Numbered from the stretch's first letter, positions 1 to 8,779 are shown. The stretch: DNA of 64,000 nt from Streptomyces umbrinus (GCF_030817415.1 NZ_JAUSZI010000002.1:10515501-10579500); one strand, 5' to 3'. A program made the numbers and translations. Notes: a model not told the origin generated them from the letters alone.

Positions 1-389
1 CCGCTGAGGACTTCGACGGCCTGGCGTGCCACGGTGGCCAGTGCCTCTTCGGGCGTCGCGGCCGTCCATCGCCCCGTCGCGGTGAGCTGAGGCGTCGCCG
101 AGGGCCTGCGGGCCGCGCCGTTCACCGCGGCGAGCGCCTCCTCGTCGTAGGCCGCGCCGAACCGCCGGGCGGTGATCAGGTCGTAGACGGCCTCCCGGAC
201 GACGATCGCCTGCTCGACGTCGGCCTCCCGGCTGGGGGATACGGCGTCGACGACTCCGGACTCGACGTACCAGGCGTCCAGCCGGTCCGGCGACACGAGC
301 GTCTCGAACCGGAGCGTGCGGCGCGCGCGGAGCGTGGCCGCGAAGTCGAGCGCGGGGTTCCCGCAGAAGAAGGCATGATCCAGATTCAC
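1..389 (-). CDS. ABATE/CGNR-type transcription regulator, N-terminal part (runs off left edge)
   Basis: Reading the minus strand from the GTG at 389 gives about 129 codons open to the window edge. The N-terminus reads NLDHAFFCGNPALDFAATLR, the hallmark of the ABATE domain (F-x-GNPALDF-x-x-T) at the N-terminus of CGNR zinc-finger proteins, a family of putative stress-responsive regulators. The C-terminal CGNR zinc finger would lie outside the window, so the DNA-binding half cannot be checked. The upstream ATG and GTG at 397 and 394 run straight into a stop, which supports 389 as the start. The next gene to the right is on the same strand and ends about 70 bases upstream, so a weak operon link is possible. 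Confidence 0.72.
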   Translation of the reverse strand, partial: MNLDHAFFCGNPALDFAATLRARRTLRFETLVSPDRLDAWYVESGVVDAVSPSREADVEQAIVVREAVYDLITARRFGAAYDEEALAAVNGAARRPSATPQLTATGRWTAATPEEALATVARQAVEVLS

Positions 390-461
390 GTCACCATCCT
401 GACGGGTGACATCAGGGCATGCAAGGGTCATCACCGGTCAGGCTGGTGACGGCTGGGGTGG

Positions 462-2312
462 CTACTCCTTCGGCTTCTTCGGGATCTGCTGCTCGAACCA
501 GACGACCTTGCCCGTGCTGAGCCTCGTCGCTCCCCAGCGTTGCGCGAGCTGATCCACGAGGAAGAGGCCTCGGCCGCCCTCGTCGCCCGGCTGGGCCTGC
601 CGCATCCGGGGCACCTGGGAGGAGTCGTCGGTCACCTCGCAGCGGAGGATGTCGGTGCGCAGCAGCCGTAGTGCGATGGGCCGTGAGGCGAAACGGACGG
701 CGTTCGTCACGACCTCGCTGACCATGAGTTCCGTCGAGTCGAGCATGGATTCCAGGTCCCAGCGGCGAAGTGCCCTGCGGGTCAGGCGGCGGGCCTGTCC
801 GGCGGTCAGCGGGTGGGGGTCCAGGTGCCAGTACCCCACGCTGTCCGGGGGGAAGCCCTCGAACCGGGCGGTGAGCAAAGCGATGTCGTCGTCCCGGGAG
901 CCGGGGACCATGACGCCCAGGATGTGGTCGCAGAGCAGTTCGAGCGAGGGGGCGGAGTGTCCGCTCGCCACGGTTCGGAGGCTGGTGCGCAGGGCCTCGA
1001 CGCCTGTTCCCACGTCCGTCTCGCGCGATTCGACGAGGCCGTCGGTGTAGAGCAGCAGGGTCGCTCCGGTGGGGGCGTGCATCTCCACGGACTCGAAGTC
1101 GACCCCGCCGACACCGATGGGGGCGGCCGGTGGGACGCGGAGCACCTCGCCGTGGCCGTCCGGGTGCAGGAGCACCGCGGGCGGGTGGCCGGCGTTCGCG
1201 ATGAGCAGCCGGTGCGAGATCGGGTCGTAGATCGCGTAGAGGCAGGTCGCGATGTGGTCGCTGCCGAGGCGCTGGGCCTGCTCGTCCAGGTGGTGCAGGA
1301 CCTCGTCCGGAGGCAGGTCGAGCCCGGCGAGGGTCTGCACGATGGTGCGCAGCTGGCCCATGATCGCGGCGGAGGTCATGGAATGCCCCATGACGTCTCC
1401 GACGATCAGCGCGACGCGGTTGCCGGGCAGCGGGATCGCGTCGTACCAGTCGCCCCCGACCTGGGCGGTCTTCGAGGCGGGCAGATAGCGGCTGGCCAGC
1501 CGGATCCCGGTGGGCTCGGGCAGTGACGACGGCAGCATGGTGTGCTGCAGCGTGTCCGCGACGGAGGCCTCATGCCCGTACATCACCGCCTTCTGTACGC
1601 CGATGGCGGTGTGCGTCGCGAGCTGTGAGGCGACGAGCAGGTCGTCGCGGGTGAAGGGGGTCCGGTCGGGCCGGCGCAGGAGGACGACCGTTCCCATGAC
1701 GTGCCTGCGGCCGTGCAGCGGGGCGATGATCAGCCGGCGCCCCGGCGGAATCGCCTCCGGCACACTCGCCAGTGGTCCGAGCAGTTCGGCAACCGCGGGT
1801 GCGATCCCGGGCGCGTCACCGAAGGCGGGCCGTCCGGCCAGCAGCAGTTTCGAGAGCCGTCCGGCGACGTCCGGCCGTACGAGCTCGGCGATGTCCGAGT
1901 GCAGGGGATGGGTCTTGAACAGCGGCGATCGGGAGGCCTGGGGAGCCTGCGGCTTCCTGCTGACGCTGTGCAGCTGAAGGACGACGGGTGCAGCCGACTT
2001 CTCGTCCCCGACGGGGAGCGGATCGTGCAGATGGACGATGATCGCGTCGGCGAAGGAGGGGACGGCAGCCCGGCGCAGCTCGCGGAGCGTCTCGTCCAGG
2101 TCCATCCCGCGGGCGATCCGTCGGGTCGCCACGTCCAGGTACTGGAGCCTGTCGGTCTGCTCTCCTCCCCTGTCAGGACCTGGTTCCGGAGGGCTGCCCG
2201 GCACCGGGTCCTGGGACTGGGAGCCCCCGCCCTCCGCACGGCGGCCGTGCGGAGGGGACGGCTGAGGGGTCCGGGTGACCCGCGGGCCCTGTGGGGTGGG
2301 GTGCTCCGTCAC
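462..2312 (-). CDS. GAF / SpoIIE-type PP2C phosphatase / HATPase regulator
   Basis: A 616-residue cytosolic regulator with three modules. Residues 1-50 are Pro/Gly-rich and disordered. A GAF sensor domain covers about 55-240. A SpoIIE/PP2C serine phosphatase follows at about 255-465, with metal-binding aspartates in GGDWYDA (D288) and GDVMGH (D306), then GHPP, LLLYTDGLVE and DDIALL. The C-terminus (about 480-612) is an RsbW-like GHKL ATPase, with SEVVTNAV as the N box and GRGLFLVDQLA as the G box. Proteins of this build usually control anti-sigma/anti-anti-sigma switches in Streptomyces. Having both kinase-like and phosphatase modules on one chain suggests a self-contained switch for an unlinked STAS protein, since no STAS gene is nearby. 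The start is GTG at 2312. Confidence 0.93.
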   Translation of the reverse strand: MTEHPTPQGPRVTRTPQPSPPHGRRAEGGGSQSQDPVPGSPPEPGPDRGGEQTDRLQYLDVATRRIARGMDLDETLRELRRAAVPSFADAIIVHLHDPLPVGDEKSAAPVVLQLHSVSRKPQAPQASRSPLFKTHPLHSDIAELVRPDVAGRLSKLLLAGRPAFGDAPGIAPAVAELLGPLASVPEAIPPGRRLIIAPLHGRRHVMGTVVLLRRPDRTPFTRDDLLVASQLATHTAIGVQKAVMYGHEASVADTLQHTMLPSSLPEPTGIRLASRYLPASKTAQVGGDWYDAIPLPGNRVALIVGDVMGHSMTSAAIMGQLRTIVQTLAGLDLPPDEVLHHLDEQAQRLGSDHIATCLYAIYDPISHRLLIANAGHPPAVLLHPDGHGEVLRVPPAAPIGVGGVDFESVEMHAPTGATLLLYTDGLVESRETDVGTGVEALRTSLRTVASGHSAPSLELLCDHILGVMVPGSRDDDIALLTARFEGFPPDSVGYWHLDPHPLTAGQARRLTRRALRRWDLESMLDSTELMVSEVVTNAVRFASRPIALRLLRTDILRCEVTDDSSQVPRMRQAQPGDEGGRGLFLVDQLAQRWGATRLSTGKVVWFEQQIPKKPKE

Positions 2313-2363
2313 GCGTTTCGTCCCGTCGGTGCGCCGCGGTCCGCGGTGAAGGGTCGTGCCTGT

Positions 2364-3035
2364 TCAGTCGAGCCGTCGGCAGCAGAGGAAGACCTGCTCC
2401 TCGGGCGGGACGTCGGCGACCGCCGGGGCATAGGTGTAAGCGGTCTCCTTGACGATCTCGAAGCCACCGGCCTCGATGACCTTGTGCAGGTCCTCCAGTA
2501 CGTATCCGGAAACCCGGATCGTGTTGCCGAGGAACGGGATCGCGTAGTTGTCCACATCGGCCTCCACCATCGAGAGGACGAACAGGCCACTGGGAACCAG
2601 CAGGTGGCGGACCGTCTGCAGCGCGAGGGGTATCTCCACGCGGGGCAGCATCAGCAAGGAGAAGAAGGCCGCGACGGCGTCGAAACGGCCGAGGTCCTGC
2701 GGGCCGCCGGGGCGCAGGTCGGCGATGTCCAGCTGGTGGAACGTCGCCGCGGGAACGTACCCCCGGGCGAGCTGCACCATCCTGCGCGACAGGTCGACGC
2801 CCACCACCTCGAATCCGGCGTCCGTCATCTGGCGCGTGGTCGGCACTCCGGTGCCGCAGCCGAGGTCGAGCACGCGGGAACCCGCCGGCAGCGAGTCGAT
2901 CAGCCATTCTCCGGCGGAGAGCTGGCCCTCCTTGTGCGGGAAGGCCTCGTCATAACGGTCGCCGATGGCGTCAAAGGCTTCGGCCTGACCGCTGCGGTCA
3001 AACCGAATGCTCTCGTAGCCGGCCTCATTGCTCAT
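2364..3035 (-). CDS. SAM-dependent class I methyltransferase
   Basis: A 223-residue protein with the Rossmann methyltransferase signature VLDLGCGTGVPT (motif I) and the acidic end of beta-2 at VVGVDLSRRM. The substrate is not predictable. I chose the ATG at 3035 (MSNEAGYESIRFDRSG), because the longer reading frame upstream passes through a palindrome and a likely promoter and has no good ribosome site. An inverted repeat sits in its leader (see 3043-3060). The neighbouring paa operon is divergent, so the two share a roughly 190-bp control region. Confidence 0.85.
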   Translation of the reverse strand: MSNEAGYESIRFDRSGQAEAFDAIGDRYDEAFPHKEGQLSAGEWLIDSLPAGSRVLDLGCGTGVPTTRQMTDAGFEVVGVDLSRRMVQLARGYVPAATFHQLDIADLRPGGPQDLGRFDAVAAFFSLLMLPRVEIPLALQTVRHLLVPSGLFVLSMVEADVDNYAIPFLGNTIRVSGYVLEDLHKVIEAGGFEIVKETAYTYAPAVADVPPEEQVFLCCRRLD

Positions 3036-3042
3036 CTTGGTC

Positions 3043-3060
3043 ACGAAAGTAACCTTTCGT
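3043..3060. promoter_or_regulatory. Palindrome in the methyltransferase leader (candidate operator)
   Basis: The arms ACGAAAG and CTTTCGT are separated by TAAC. The element lies 8 bases upstream of the methyltransferase ATG. Just upstream on the minus strand is a possible promoter, TTGTGG, 17 bases, TACGAA, so the repeat would overlap the transcription start. The GAAAGTAAC core resembles sites of HxlR/MarR-type regulators, but no such regulator is adjacent. Confidence 0.4.
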
Positions 3061-3192
3061 AGCTGATGTTGAATTATTCCACAATCACATGATCGGCGGT
3101 CGTGGGTGGCCCAGGTGCTCACGGGCCCCGAGGCGCACCGCCCCTGATTGTGCCCGGGTCTTGCCCGGTCGGCAGAAACACGTCACACTGAT

Positions 3193-3210
3193 ACCGAACG
3201 AATGGTCGGT
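3193..3210 (+). promoter_or_regulatory. Imperfect palindrome upstream of paaA (candidate PaaR/TetR operator)
   Basis: ACCGAACGAATGGTCGGT has perfect outer arms ACCGA and TCGGT, with C and G also symmetric inside. It lies 16 bases upstream of the paaA ATG and about 10 bases downstream of a plausible promoter (TTGCCC, 18 bases, CACACT). TetR-family PaaR repressors of actinobacterial paa operons bind palindromes with ACCG and CGGT ends. Assigning this site to PaaR is inference, since the regulator gene is not in the window. Confidence 0.5.
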
Positions 3211-3226
3211 TGGGAAGCTGGTATCG

Positions 3227-4201
3227 ATGACGACGACACACTCCGCCGAGGTGCCGCTCCAGGAGTTGCAGCAGCAGTTCGACGCGACGATCGCGCGGGA
3301 CCAGCGGGTCGAGCCGCGCGACTGGATGCCGGACGGCTACCGCAAGACGCTCGTGCGGCAGATCGCGCAGCACGCGCACTCGGAGATCATCGGCATGCAG
3401 CCGGAGGGCGAGTGGATCACGCGCGCGCCCTCGCTGCGCCGCAAGGCCATCCTGTTCGCGAAGGTCCAGGACGAGGCAGGCCACGGGCTGTATCTGTACT
3501 CGGCGGCGGAGACCCTGGGTGCCGACCGCGCGGACCTGACCGAGCGGCTCATCGAAGGGCGCCAGAAGTACTCGTCGATCTTCAACTACCCCACACCGAC
3601 CTTCGCCGACGTCGGCGTCATCGGCTGGTTCGTGGACGGCGCCGCGATCTGCAACCAGGTTCCGCTGTGCAGGAGTTCCTACGGGCCCTATGCGCGCGCG
3701 ATGGTGCGGATCTGCAAGGAGGAGTCGTTCCACCAGCGGCAGGGCTACGAGCTGCTGATGACGATGATGCGCGGCACCGAGGCCCAGAAGGCCATGGTCC
3801 AGGACTCGGTGAACCGCTGGTGGTGGCCGTCGCTCATGATGTTCGGCCCGCCCGACGGCGACTCGCCCAACTCGGCGGCTTCGATGGCCTGGAAGATCAA
3901 GCGCCACAGCAACGACGAACTGCGTCAGCGGTTCGTCGACATGACCGTCCCGCAGGCCGAGAAGCTCGGCGTCACGCTGCCGGACCCGGGCCTGCGCTGG
4001 AACGAGGAGCGCGCCAGCCACGACTTCGGCACCCCCGACTGGGCGGAGCTGAAGCAGGTGATCTCCGGCGGCGGGCCGTGCAACGCCCAGCGGGTGGAGC
4101 GGCGCCGCAGCGCCCATGAGGAGGGCGCCTGGGTGCGGGAGGCGGCCACGGCCCACGCGGCCAAGCAGGCGGCACGCGCGCGCGAAGGAGCGACGGCATG
4201 A
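3227..4201 (+). CDS. paaA: Phenylacetyl-CoA epoxidase, catalytic subunit PaaA
   Basis: The 324-residue catalytic subunit of the soluble diiron multicomponent epoxidase that converts phenylacetyl-CoA to its ring 1,2-epoxide. Ferritin-like metal ligands are visible: E53, the pair E83/H86 in [10 protein letters not shown], and the pair E166/H169 in [12 protein letters not shown]. Length and sequence are typical of the family. The ATG at 3227 is preferred to upstream starts because it fits the [16 protein letters not shown]-terminus and follows the operator. Its TGA overlaps the paaB ATG (ATGA), so the two are translationally coupled. Confidence 0.97.
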   Translation: MTTTHSAEVPLQELQQQFDATIARDQRVEPRDWMPDGYRKTLVRQIAQHAHSEIIGMQPEGEWITRAPSLRRKAILFAKVQDEAGHGLYLYSAAETLGADRADLTERLIEGRQKYSSIFNYPTPTFADVGVIGWFVDGAAICNQVPLCRSSYGPYARAMVRICKEESFHQRQGYELLMTMMRGTEAQKAMVQDSVNRWWWPSLMMFGPPDGDSPNSAASMAWKIKRHSNDELRQRFVDMTVPQAEKLGVTLPDPGLRWNEERASHDFGTPDWAELKQVISGGGPCNAQRVERRRSAHEEGAWVREAATAHAAKQAARAREGATA

Positions 4202-4518
4202 GTGACATCACCCCGGGCCCCACTCAGGGCACCGGCAAGGGCGACTGGCCGCTGTACGAGGTGTTCGTGCGCGGCAAGCGCGGGCTGAACCACGTCCATG
4301 TGGGCTCGCTGCACGCAGCCGACGACGCCATGGCGCTGACCCACGCCCGCGACCTGTACACCCGGCGCAACGAGGGCGTCTCGATCTGGGTGGTGCGCTC
4401 GGAGCACATCGCGGCGTCCACGCGCGACGAGAAGGACCCCTTCTTCGCGCCCAGCGCCGACAAGGTCTACCGCCACCCGACCTTCTACGACATCCCCGAC
4501 GACGTCCCGCACATCTGA
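4198..4518 (+). CDS. paaB: Phenylacetyl-CoA epoxidase subunit PaaB
   Basis: A 106-residue small subunit of the epoxidase complex. It contains [20 protein letters not shown] and the typical [17 protein letters not shown] and [13 protein letters not shown] segments. PaaB bridges PaaAC heterodimers in characterised complexes. It overlaps paaA by four bases and is followed after 10 bases by paaC, with AGGAG just upstream of the paaC start. Confidence 0.97.
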   Translation: MSDITPGPTQGTGKGDWPLYEVFVRGKRGLNHVHVGSLHAADDAMALTHARDLYTRRNEGVSIWVVRSEHIAASTRDEKDPFFAPSADKVYRHPTFYDIPDDVPHI

Positions 4519-4528
4519 GGAGCAGGGC

Positions 4529-5356
4529 ATGAGTGACGACCACGTCTACATGACCCTCGCCGAGGGACACGAGGACGACGCCCGCTGGGCGTACGGCACC
4601 GGCTTCGAGGACCCGCTGCACGGCGTGGACACCACCGTGCCCGAGGGTGTCGACGCGGGCCGGCTGGCCGCGGACTGCGTGGCACTCGCCGACGACGCGC
4701 TGGTCTCCGCACAGCGGCTGGCCGAGTGGACCACCCGCGCCCCGGAGTTGGAGGAGGAGGTCGCGCTGGCCAACATCGGCCTCGACCTCCTCGGCCAGGC
4801 CCGCCTGCTGTACGCACGCGCCGGGCAGGTCGACGGCACCGGGCGCGACGAGGACGCGTACGCCTACTTCCGGGACGCGGAGGACTTCGGGAACGTCCGC
4901 CTGGCCGAACTCCCGTGCGGGGACTTCGCGTTCTCGATCGTGCGGCTGCTGGTCCTGTCCAGCTGGCGCCTGGCGCACTTCGAGCAGCTCTCGGCGCACC
5001 CCGACCCCGTCCTCGCGGCCATCGCCGCCAAGGGCGTCAAGGAGCTGACCTACCACCGGCAGTACGCGGCCGAGTGGGCGGTGCGTCTCGGTGACGGCAC
5101 GGACGAGTCGCGCCGCCGGACGCGCAGGGCCATGGAGCAGGTCGCCCCGTACTTCGGCGAGTTGTTCACGGCGTACGACGTGCGGGACGAGGTGGTCGCC
5201 GTGCTGCGGCAGGTCACCGAGGCGGCCGGGCTGCCCATGCCCGTGTACCGGCCGCTGCCCGGCGCCGGCCGCGCGGGGGAGCACACCGAGCATCTCGCGC
5301 CGCTGCTGGCCGAGTTGCAGAGCGTGGCCCGAGCGCACCCGGGGGCGACATGGTGA
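4529..5356 (+). CDS. paaC: Phenylacetyl-CoA epoxidase structural subunit PaaC
   Basis: A 275-residue ferritin-like subunit that partners PaaA and has a structural role. The helices ELEEEVALANIGLDLLGQAR and KGVKELTYHRQYAAEWAVRLGDGT match the family. The N-terminal extension of about 40 residues is usual in actinobacteria. Its 3' end overlaps paaD by seven bases. Confidence 0.96.
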   Translation: MSDDHVYMTLAEGHEDDARWAYGTGFEDPLHGVDTTVPEGVDAGRLAADCVALADDALVSAQRLAEWTTRAPELEEEVALANIGLDLLGQARLLYARAGQVDGTGRDEDAYAYFRDAEDFGNVRLAELPCGDFAFSIVRLLVLSSWRLAHFEQLSAHPDPVLAAIAAKGVKELTYHRQYAAEWAVRLGDGTDESRRRTRRAMEQVAPYFGELFTAYDVRDEVVAVLRQVTEAAGLPMPVYRPLPGAGRAGEHTEHLAPLLAELQSVARAHPGATW

Positions 5357-5865
5357 CCGTACTGACGGACGTGCGGCGCGCCCGGCACATCGCCGAGCGG
5401 GTGCCGGATCCCGAACTGCCCATGCTGACCCTGGCCGACCTCGGCGTCCTGCGCTCCGTCGAGGTGACCGATGACGGGACCGTGGTCGCGAGTCTGACGC
5501 CGACCTACTCCGGCTGCCCGGCGATGGCCGAGATGCGCGCGGACGTGGCGGCACGGCTGCGCGGCGCGGGCTTTGCGCGCGTGGAGATCCGTACGGTCCT
5601 GGACCCGCCGTGGACGAGTGACTGGATCACCCCGGAGGGCCGGCGCAAGCTCGCCGAGAACGGCATCGCGCCGCCCGGAGCCGCACCCCGCCGCGTCGCC
5701 GGTCCCGTACCGCTCGTGCTGTCGCCCGTCCGGCGCACGGTGGCGTGCCCGCGCTGCGGTTCGGCGGACACCGAGGAGACCTCCCGCTTCGCCGCCACGT
5801 CCTGCAAGGCGCTGTGGCGCTGCCTCGCCTGCCGCGAGCCGTTCGAGTACGTCAAGGAGATCTGA
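5350..5865 (+). CDS. paaD: Phenylacetyl-CoA epoxidase maturation protein PaaD
   Basis: A 171-residue protein with an N-terminal DUF59/MIP18-like fold (about 10-95; VPDPELPMLTLADLGVLRSV, then TPTYSGCPAM) and a C-terminal zinc-ribbon-like segment (CPRCGS about 30 residues before CLACREPFEYVKEI). PaaD is thought to help assemble the iron centres of the epoxidase. It starts inside the paaC 3' end, and its stop shares one base with the ATG at 5865. Confidence 0.96.
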   Translation: MVTVLTDVRRARHIAERVPDPELPMLTLADLGVLRSVEVTDDGTVVASLTPTYSGCPAMAEMRADVAARLRGAGFARVEIRTVLDPPWTSDWITPEGRRKLAENGIAPPGAAPRRVAGPVPLVLSPVRRTVACPRCGSADTEETSRFAATSCKALWRCLACREPFEYVKEI

Positions 5866-7040
5866 TGGAAGGCCTGAGGGAAGAGCCGATGGGAGGGCTG
5901 AAGGACGCGGCCGTGTCGGCCGCCGCTCCCGCTTCCGGTCCTGCTTCCGGCCCGGCGGTGCGTCCGCGTGGCCGCAACCGACGCCCGGTCTTCCACACCC
6001 TGCGCGTCGCCTCCGTGCAGCCGTTGTGCGAGGACGCGGCGGCCGTCAGCTTCGAGATCCCGGAGGAGCTGGCCGAGGAGTTCGCCTTCGCGCCCGGACA
6101 GTCGCTCACGCTGCGGCGCGAGATCGACGGACGGGACGAGCGGCGCTCGTACTCGATCTGCTCCCCGGCCGGTTCGGTGCCGCGCATCGGGGTGCGGGTG
6201 GTGCCGGGCGGCCTGTTCTCGGCGTGGCTCGTGCAGGACGTACGCCCCGGCGACACCGTCGAGGTGATGGCCCCCACCGGCTTCTTCACCCCCGACCTGA
6301 CCACGCACGGCCATCACGTGCTGATCGCTGCGGGCTCCGGCATCACGCCCATGGTGTCCATCGCCGAGTCCGTCCTGGCCGCGGACTCCCGCTCGACCGT
6401 CACCCTCTTCTACGGAAACCGGCGCACCGGCACGGTGATGTTCGCCGACGAGCTGGCGGACCTGAAGGACCTGTATCCGGCCCGTTTCCAGCTCGCCCAT
6501 GTGCTGTCGCGCGAGCCCCGGGAGGCCGAGGTGCTCTCCGGCCGCCTCGACGCCGAGCGGCTCGCGGCGCTCGTCGACGCCCTGGTCGACGTGAAGGCGG
6601 CAGACCACTGGTGGCTGTGCGGCCCGCACGGCATGGTCCGTGACGCCCAGGAGGTCCTCGCCGGTCTCGGGGTGCCCGGCGACCGCGTCCATCAGGAGCT
6701 GTTCTACGCCGACGACGAGCCCGTACGGGAAGTGCGTCACGAGGAGGCCGCCGTCGAGGGGGCCGTCAGCCAGGTGACCATCACCCTCGACGGGCGCTCC
6801 ACCACCGCCGCCCTCGCCCGGGACCGGAGCATCCTCGACGGCGCCCAGAAGACCCGCCCCGATCTGCCGTTCGCCTGCAAGGGCGGCGTCTGTGGCACCT
6901 GCCGGGCCTTGGTCACCGACGGCAAGGCCGACATGCGCCGCAACTTCGCCCTCGAAACGTCCGAGGTCGACGCGGGGTACGTGCTCACCTGCCAGTCGTA
7001 TCCGGTCTCCGAGACGCTGACCGTCGACTACGACAGCTGA
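5865..7040 (+). CDS. paaE: Phenylacetyl-CoA epoxidase reductase PaaE
   Basis: A 391-residue electron-transfer subunit with a ferredoxin-NADP reductase-like FAD domain (RRSYSICS), an NAD(P)-binding domain (AAGSGITPMVSI) and a C-terminal plant-type [2Fe-2S] domain (CKGGVCGTC, then a fourth Cys in LTCQSYP). It passes electrons from NADPH to the PaaA diiron site. The ATG at 5865 abuts the paaD stop. An ATG at 5889 has a better-spaced GAGGGA ribosome site and may be the real start. Last gene of the operon, with a hairpin 40 bases after the stop. Confidence 0.95.
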   Translation: MEGLREEPMGGLKDAAVSAAAPASGPASGPAVRPRGRNRRPVFHTLRVASVQPLCEDAAAVSFEIPEELAEEFAFAPGQSLTLRREIDGRDERRSYSICSPAGSVPRIGVRVVPGGLFSAWLVQDVRPGDTVEVMAPTGFFTPDLTTHGHHVLIAAGSGITPMVSIAESVLAADSRSTVTLFYGNRRTGTVMFADELADLKDLYPARFQLAHVLSREPREAEVLSGRLDAERLAALVDALVDVKAADHWWLCGPHGMVRDAQEVLAGLGVPGDRVHQELFYADDEPVREVRHEEAAVEGAVSQVTITLDGRSTTAALARDRSILDGAQKTRPDLPFACKGGVCGTCRALVTDGKADMRRNFALETSEVDAGYVLTCQSYPVSETLTVDYDS

Positions 7041-7079
7041 GCCGACACGGGAGTCGATCCCTGCCTCTTCATGCGCGCG

Positions 7080-7106
7080 GACCCCATAAAGCGGCCTTAT
7101 GGGGTC
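7080..7106. terminator. Hairpin terminator after paaABCDE
   Basis: A perfect 10-bp inverted repeat, GACCCCATAA and TTATGGGGTC, around a 7-base loop. It lies 40 bases after paaE and ahead of the promoter region of the next gene. There is no T-run, as is common for Streptomyces terminators. Confidence 0.75.
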
Positions 7107-7128
7107 ATAGATCGGGCCCGACTACTGA

Positions 7129-7151
7129 CTTAGGCATGCCTTAGTTTAGGC
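7129..7151. promoter_or_regulatory. Overlapping inverted TTAGGC motifs upstream of the reductase (possible iron box)
   Basis: AGGCATGCCT is a perfect 10-bp palindrome inside CTTAGGCATGCCTTAG (7129-7144), followed at once by the half-site TTTAGGC. The TTAGG/CCTTA arrangement resembles DmdR/IdeR/DtxR iron boxes (consensus TTAGGTTAGGCTAACCTAA). It matches the consensus only partly, at about 11 of 19 positions as I aligned it. It lies about 50 bases upstream of a ferredoxin-NADP reductase, a plausible iron-regulated target. Confidence 0.38.
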
Positions 7152-7198
7152 TCCGGGTGAGTACTCCTGATCGATCATCGCTCGAAGGGAACCTGAAC

Positions 7199-8563
7199 AT
7201 GTCTCGCCCCCTGCGGGTAGCCATAGTCGGAGCCGGCCCCGCCGGGATCTACGCCGCCGACGCGCTGTTGAAGTCCGCAGTGGCCGTCGAGCCCGGCGTG
7301 TCCATCGACCTCTTCGAGCGGATGCCGGCCCCGTTCGGCCTGATCCGCTACGGCGTCGCCCCCGACCACCCGCGCATCAAGGGCATCATCAACGCCCTGC
7401 ACCAGGTGCTCGACAAGCCGCAGATCCGTCTCTTCGGCAACGTCGACTACCCGGGCGACATCAACCTGGACGACCTGCGTGCCTTCTACGACGCGGTGAT
7501 CTTCTCCACGGGCGCCACGGCAGACCGGGCCCTCGACATACCCGGCATCGACCTCGACGGCTCGTACGGGGCGGCGGACTTCGTCTCCTGGTACGACGGG
7601 CACCCGGACGTGCCGCGCACCTGGCCCCTGGAGGCGGAGAAGGTCGCCGTCCTCGGCGTCGGCAACGTCGCGCTCGACGTGGCGCGAATCCTCGCCAAGA
7701 CCGCCGACGAACTGCTGCCGACCGAGATCCCGGCGAACGTGTACGACGGCATCAAGGCCAACAAGGCTCTTGAGGTCCACGTGTTCGGCCGCCGTGGCCC
7801 GGCGCAGGCGAAGTTCAGCCCGATGGAGCTGCGGGAGCTGGACCACTCCCCGAACATCGAGGTCATCGTCGACCCCGAGGACATCGACTACGACGACGGC
7901 TCGATCGCCACCCGGCGGGGCAACAAGCAGGCCGACATGGTCGCCAAGACCCTGGAGAACTGGGCCATCCGCGATGTCGGCGACCGGCCGCACAAGCTGT
8001 TCCTGCACTTCTTCGAGTCGCCGACCGAGATCCTCGGCGAGGACGGCAAGGTCGTCGGTCTGCGCACCGAGCGCACCACTCTCGACGGCACCGGCAACGT
8101 CAAGGGCACCGGCGAGTTCAAGGACTGGGACCTCGGCGCGGTGTACCGGGCCGTCGGCTACCTCTCCGACAAGCTGCCCAAGCTGCCCTGGGACATGGAG
8201 ACGGGCACTGTCCCGGACAAGGGCGGCCGGGTGATGGAGGAGACCGGCGAGCACCTGCAGTCGGCGTACGTCACCGGCTGGATCCGGCGCGGGCCCGTCG
8301 GCCTGATCGGCCACACCAAGGGTGATGCCAACGAGACGGTCGCCAGCCTGCTGGACGACCACGCCAACGGCCGTTTGCACACGCCTGTTTCGCCTGGTCC
8401 GGAGGCTGTGGATGCGTTCCTCGCCGAGCGGGGCGTCCGCTTCACCACGTGGGACGGCTGGTACCGCCTGGACGCCGCGGAGAAGGCGCTGGGCGAGCCC
8501 CAGGGCCGCGAGCGCGTGAAGCTCGTCGAGCGCGAGGACATGCTCAGGGCGAGCGGCGCGTAA
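7199..8563 (+). CDS. FAD-dependent ferredoxin/flavodoxin-NADP reductase (FprA type)
   Basis: A 454-residue adrenodoxin-reductase-like flavoenzyme. The N-terminal dinucleotide fold (VAIVGAGPAGIYAADALL) binds FAD. The segment FGLIRYGVAPDHP is diagnostic, and VLGVGNVALDVARIL is the NADP-binding fold. GWIRRGPVGLIG lies near the C-terminus. It shuttles electrons between NADPH and ferredoxins, for example for cytochromes P450. I take the ATG at 7199 because GAAGGGA sits 8 bases upstream. A GTG at 7157 is in frame but has no ribosome site. A paralogue lies at 24748-26100. Confidence 0.94.
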   Translation: MSRPLRVAIVGAGPAGIYAADALLKSAVAVEPGVSIDLFERMPAPFGLIRYGVAPDHPRIKGIINALHQVLDKPQIRLFGNVDYPGDINLDDLRAFYDAVIFSTGATADRALDIPGIDLDGSYGAADFVSWYDGHPDVPRTWPLEAEKVAVLGVGNVALDVARILAKTADELLPTEIPANVYDGIKANKALEVHVFGRRGPAQAKFSPMELRELDHSPNIEVIVDPEDIDYDDGSIATRRGNKQADMVAKTLENWAIRDVGDRPHKLFLHFFESPTEILGEDGKVVGLRTERTTLDGTGNVKGTGEFKDWDLGAVYRAVGYLSDKLPKLPWDMETGTVPDKGGRVMEETGEHLQSAYVTGWIRRGPVGLIGHTKGDANETVASLLDDHANGRLHTPVSPGPEAVDAFLAERGVRFTTWDGWYRLDAAEKALGEPQGRERVKLVEREDMLRASGA

Positions 8564-8634
8564 CAACGACCGACCGCCACCGGTTCCGCGGACCGGCACT
8601 GATCCAACCGGCCGGCACCGGTTCACCGGCCATG

Positions 8635-8663
8635 TGGGGCCCCGTCACTGCGACGGGGCCCCA
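8635..8663. terminator. Strong hairpin terminator after the reductase
   Basis: A perfect 12-bp stem (TGGGGCCCCGTC and GACGGGGCCCCA) with a 5-base loop, about 70 bases after the reductase stop. It separates the reductase from the operator-controlled SDR promoter immediately downstream. Confidence 0.85.
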
Positions 8664-8690
8664 CTCGCGTTCGCCCGAGGTTCGCCCGCC

Positions 8691-8748
8691 TTGCTTTGTG
8701 AAACCGATCGGTTTACTGTTCCTGATGAAGGGAAACCGATCGGTTTCC
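8691..8748 (+). promoter_or_regulatory. SDR promoter with two TetR-type operators
   Basis: A good promoter is visible: TTGCTT at 8691-8696, a 17-base spacer, TACTGT at 8714-8719. Operator O1 (AAACCGATCGGTTT, 8701-8714) fills the spacer. O2 (GGAAACCGATCGGTTTCC, 8731-8748, perfect 18-bp palindrome) lies just downstream. Their centres are 32 bp apart, about three helical turns. The same core recurs at 9505-9518, upstream of the TetR gene, which points to that protein as the repressor. Confidence 0.8.
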
Positions 8749-8779
8749 AGGTGTTCGTGTACTGAGTTCGGAGAGTGAC

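Noticed and set aside
3089..3226. A 46-codon N-terminal extension of PaaA
   Set aside because: It lacks PaaA likeness, passes through the operator and likely promoter, and the ATG at 3227 gives the family N-terminus.
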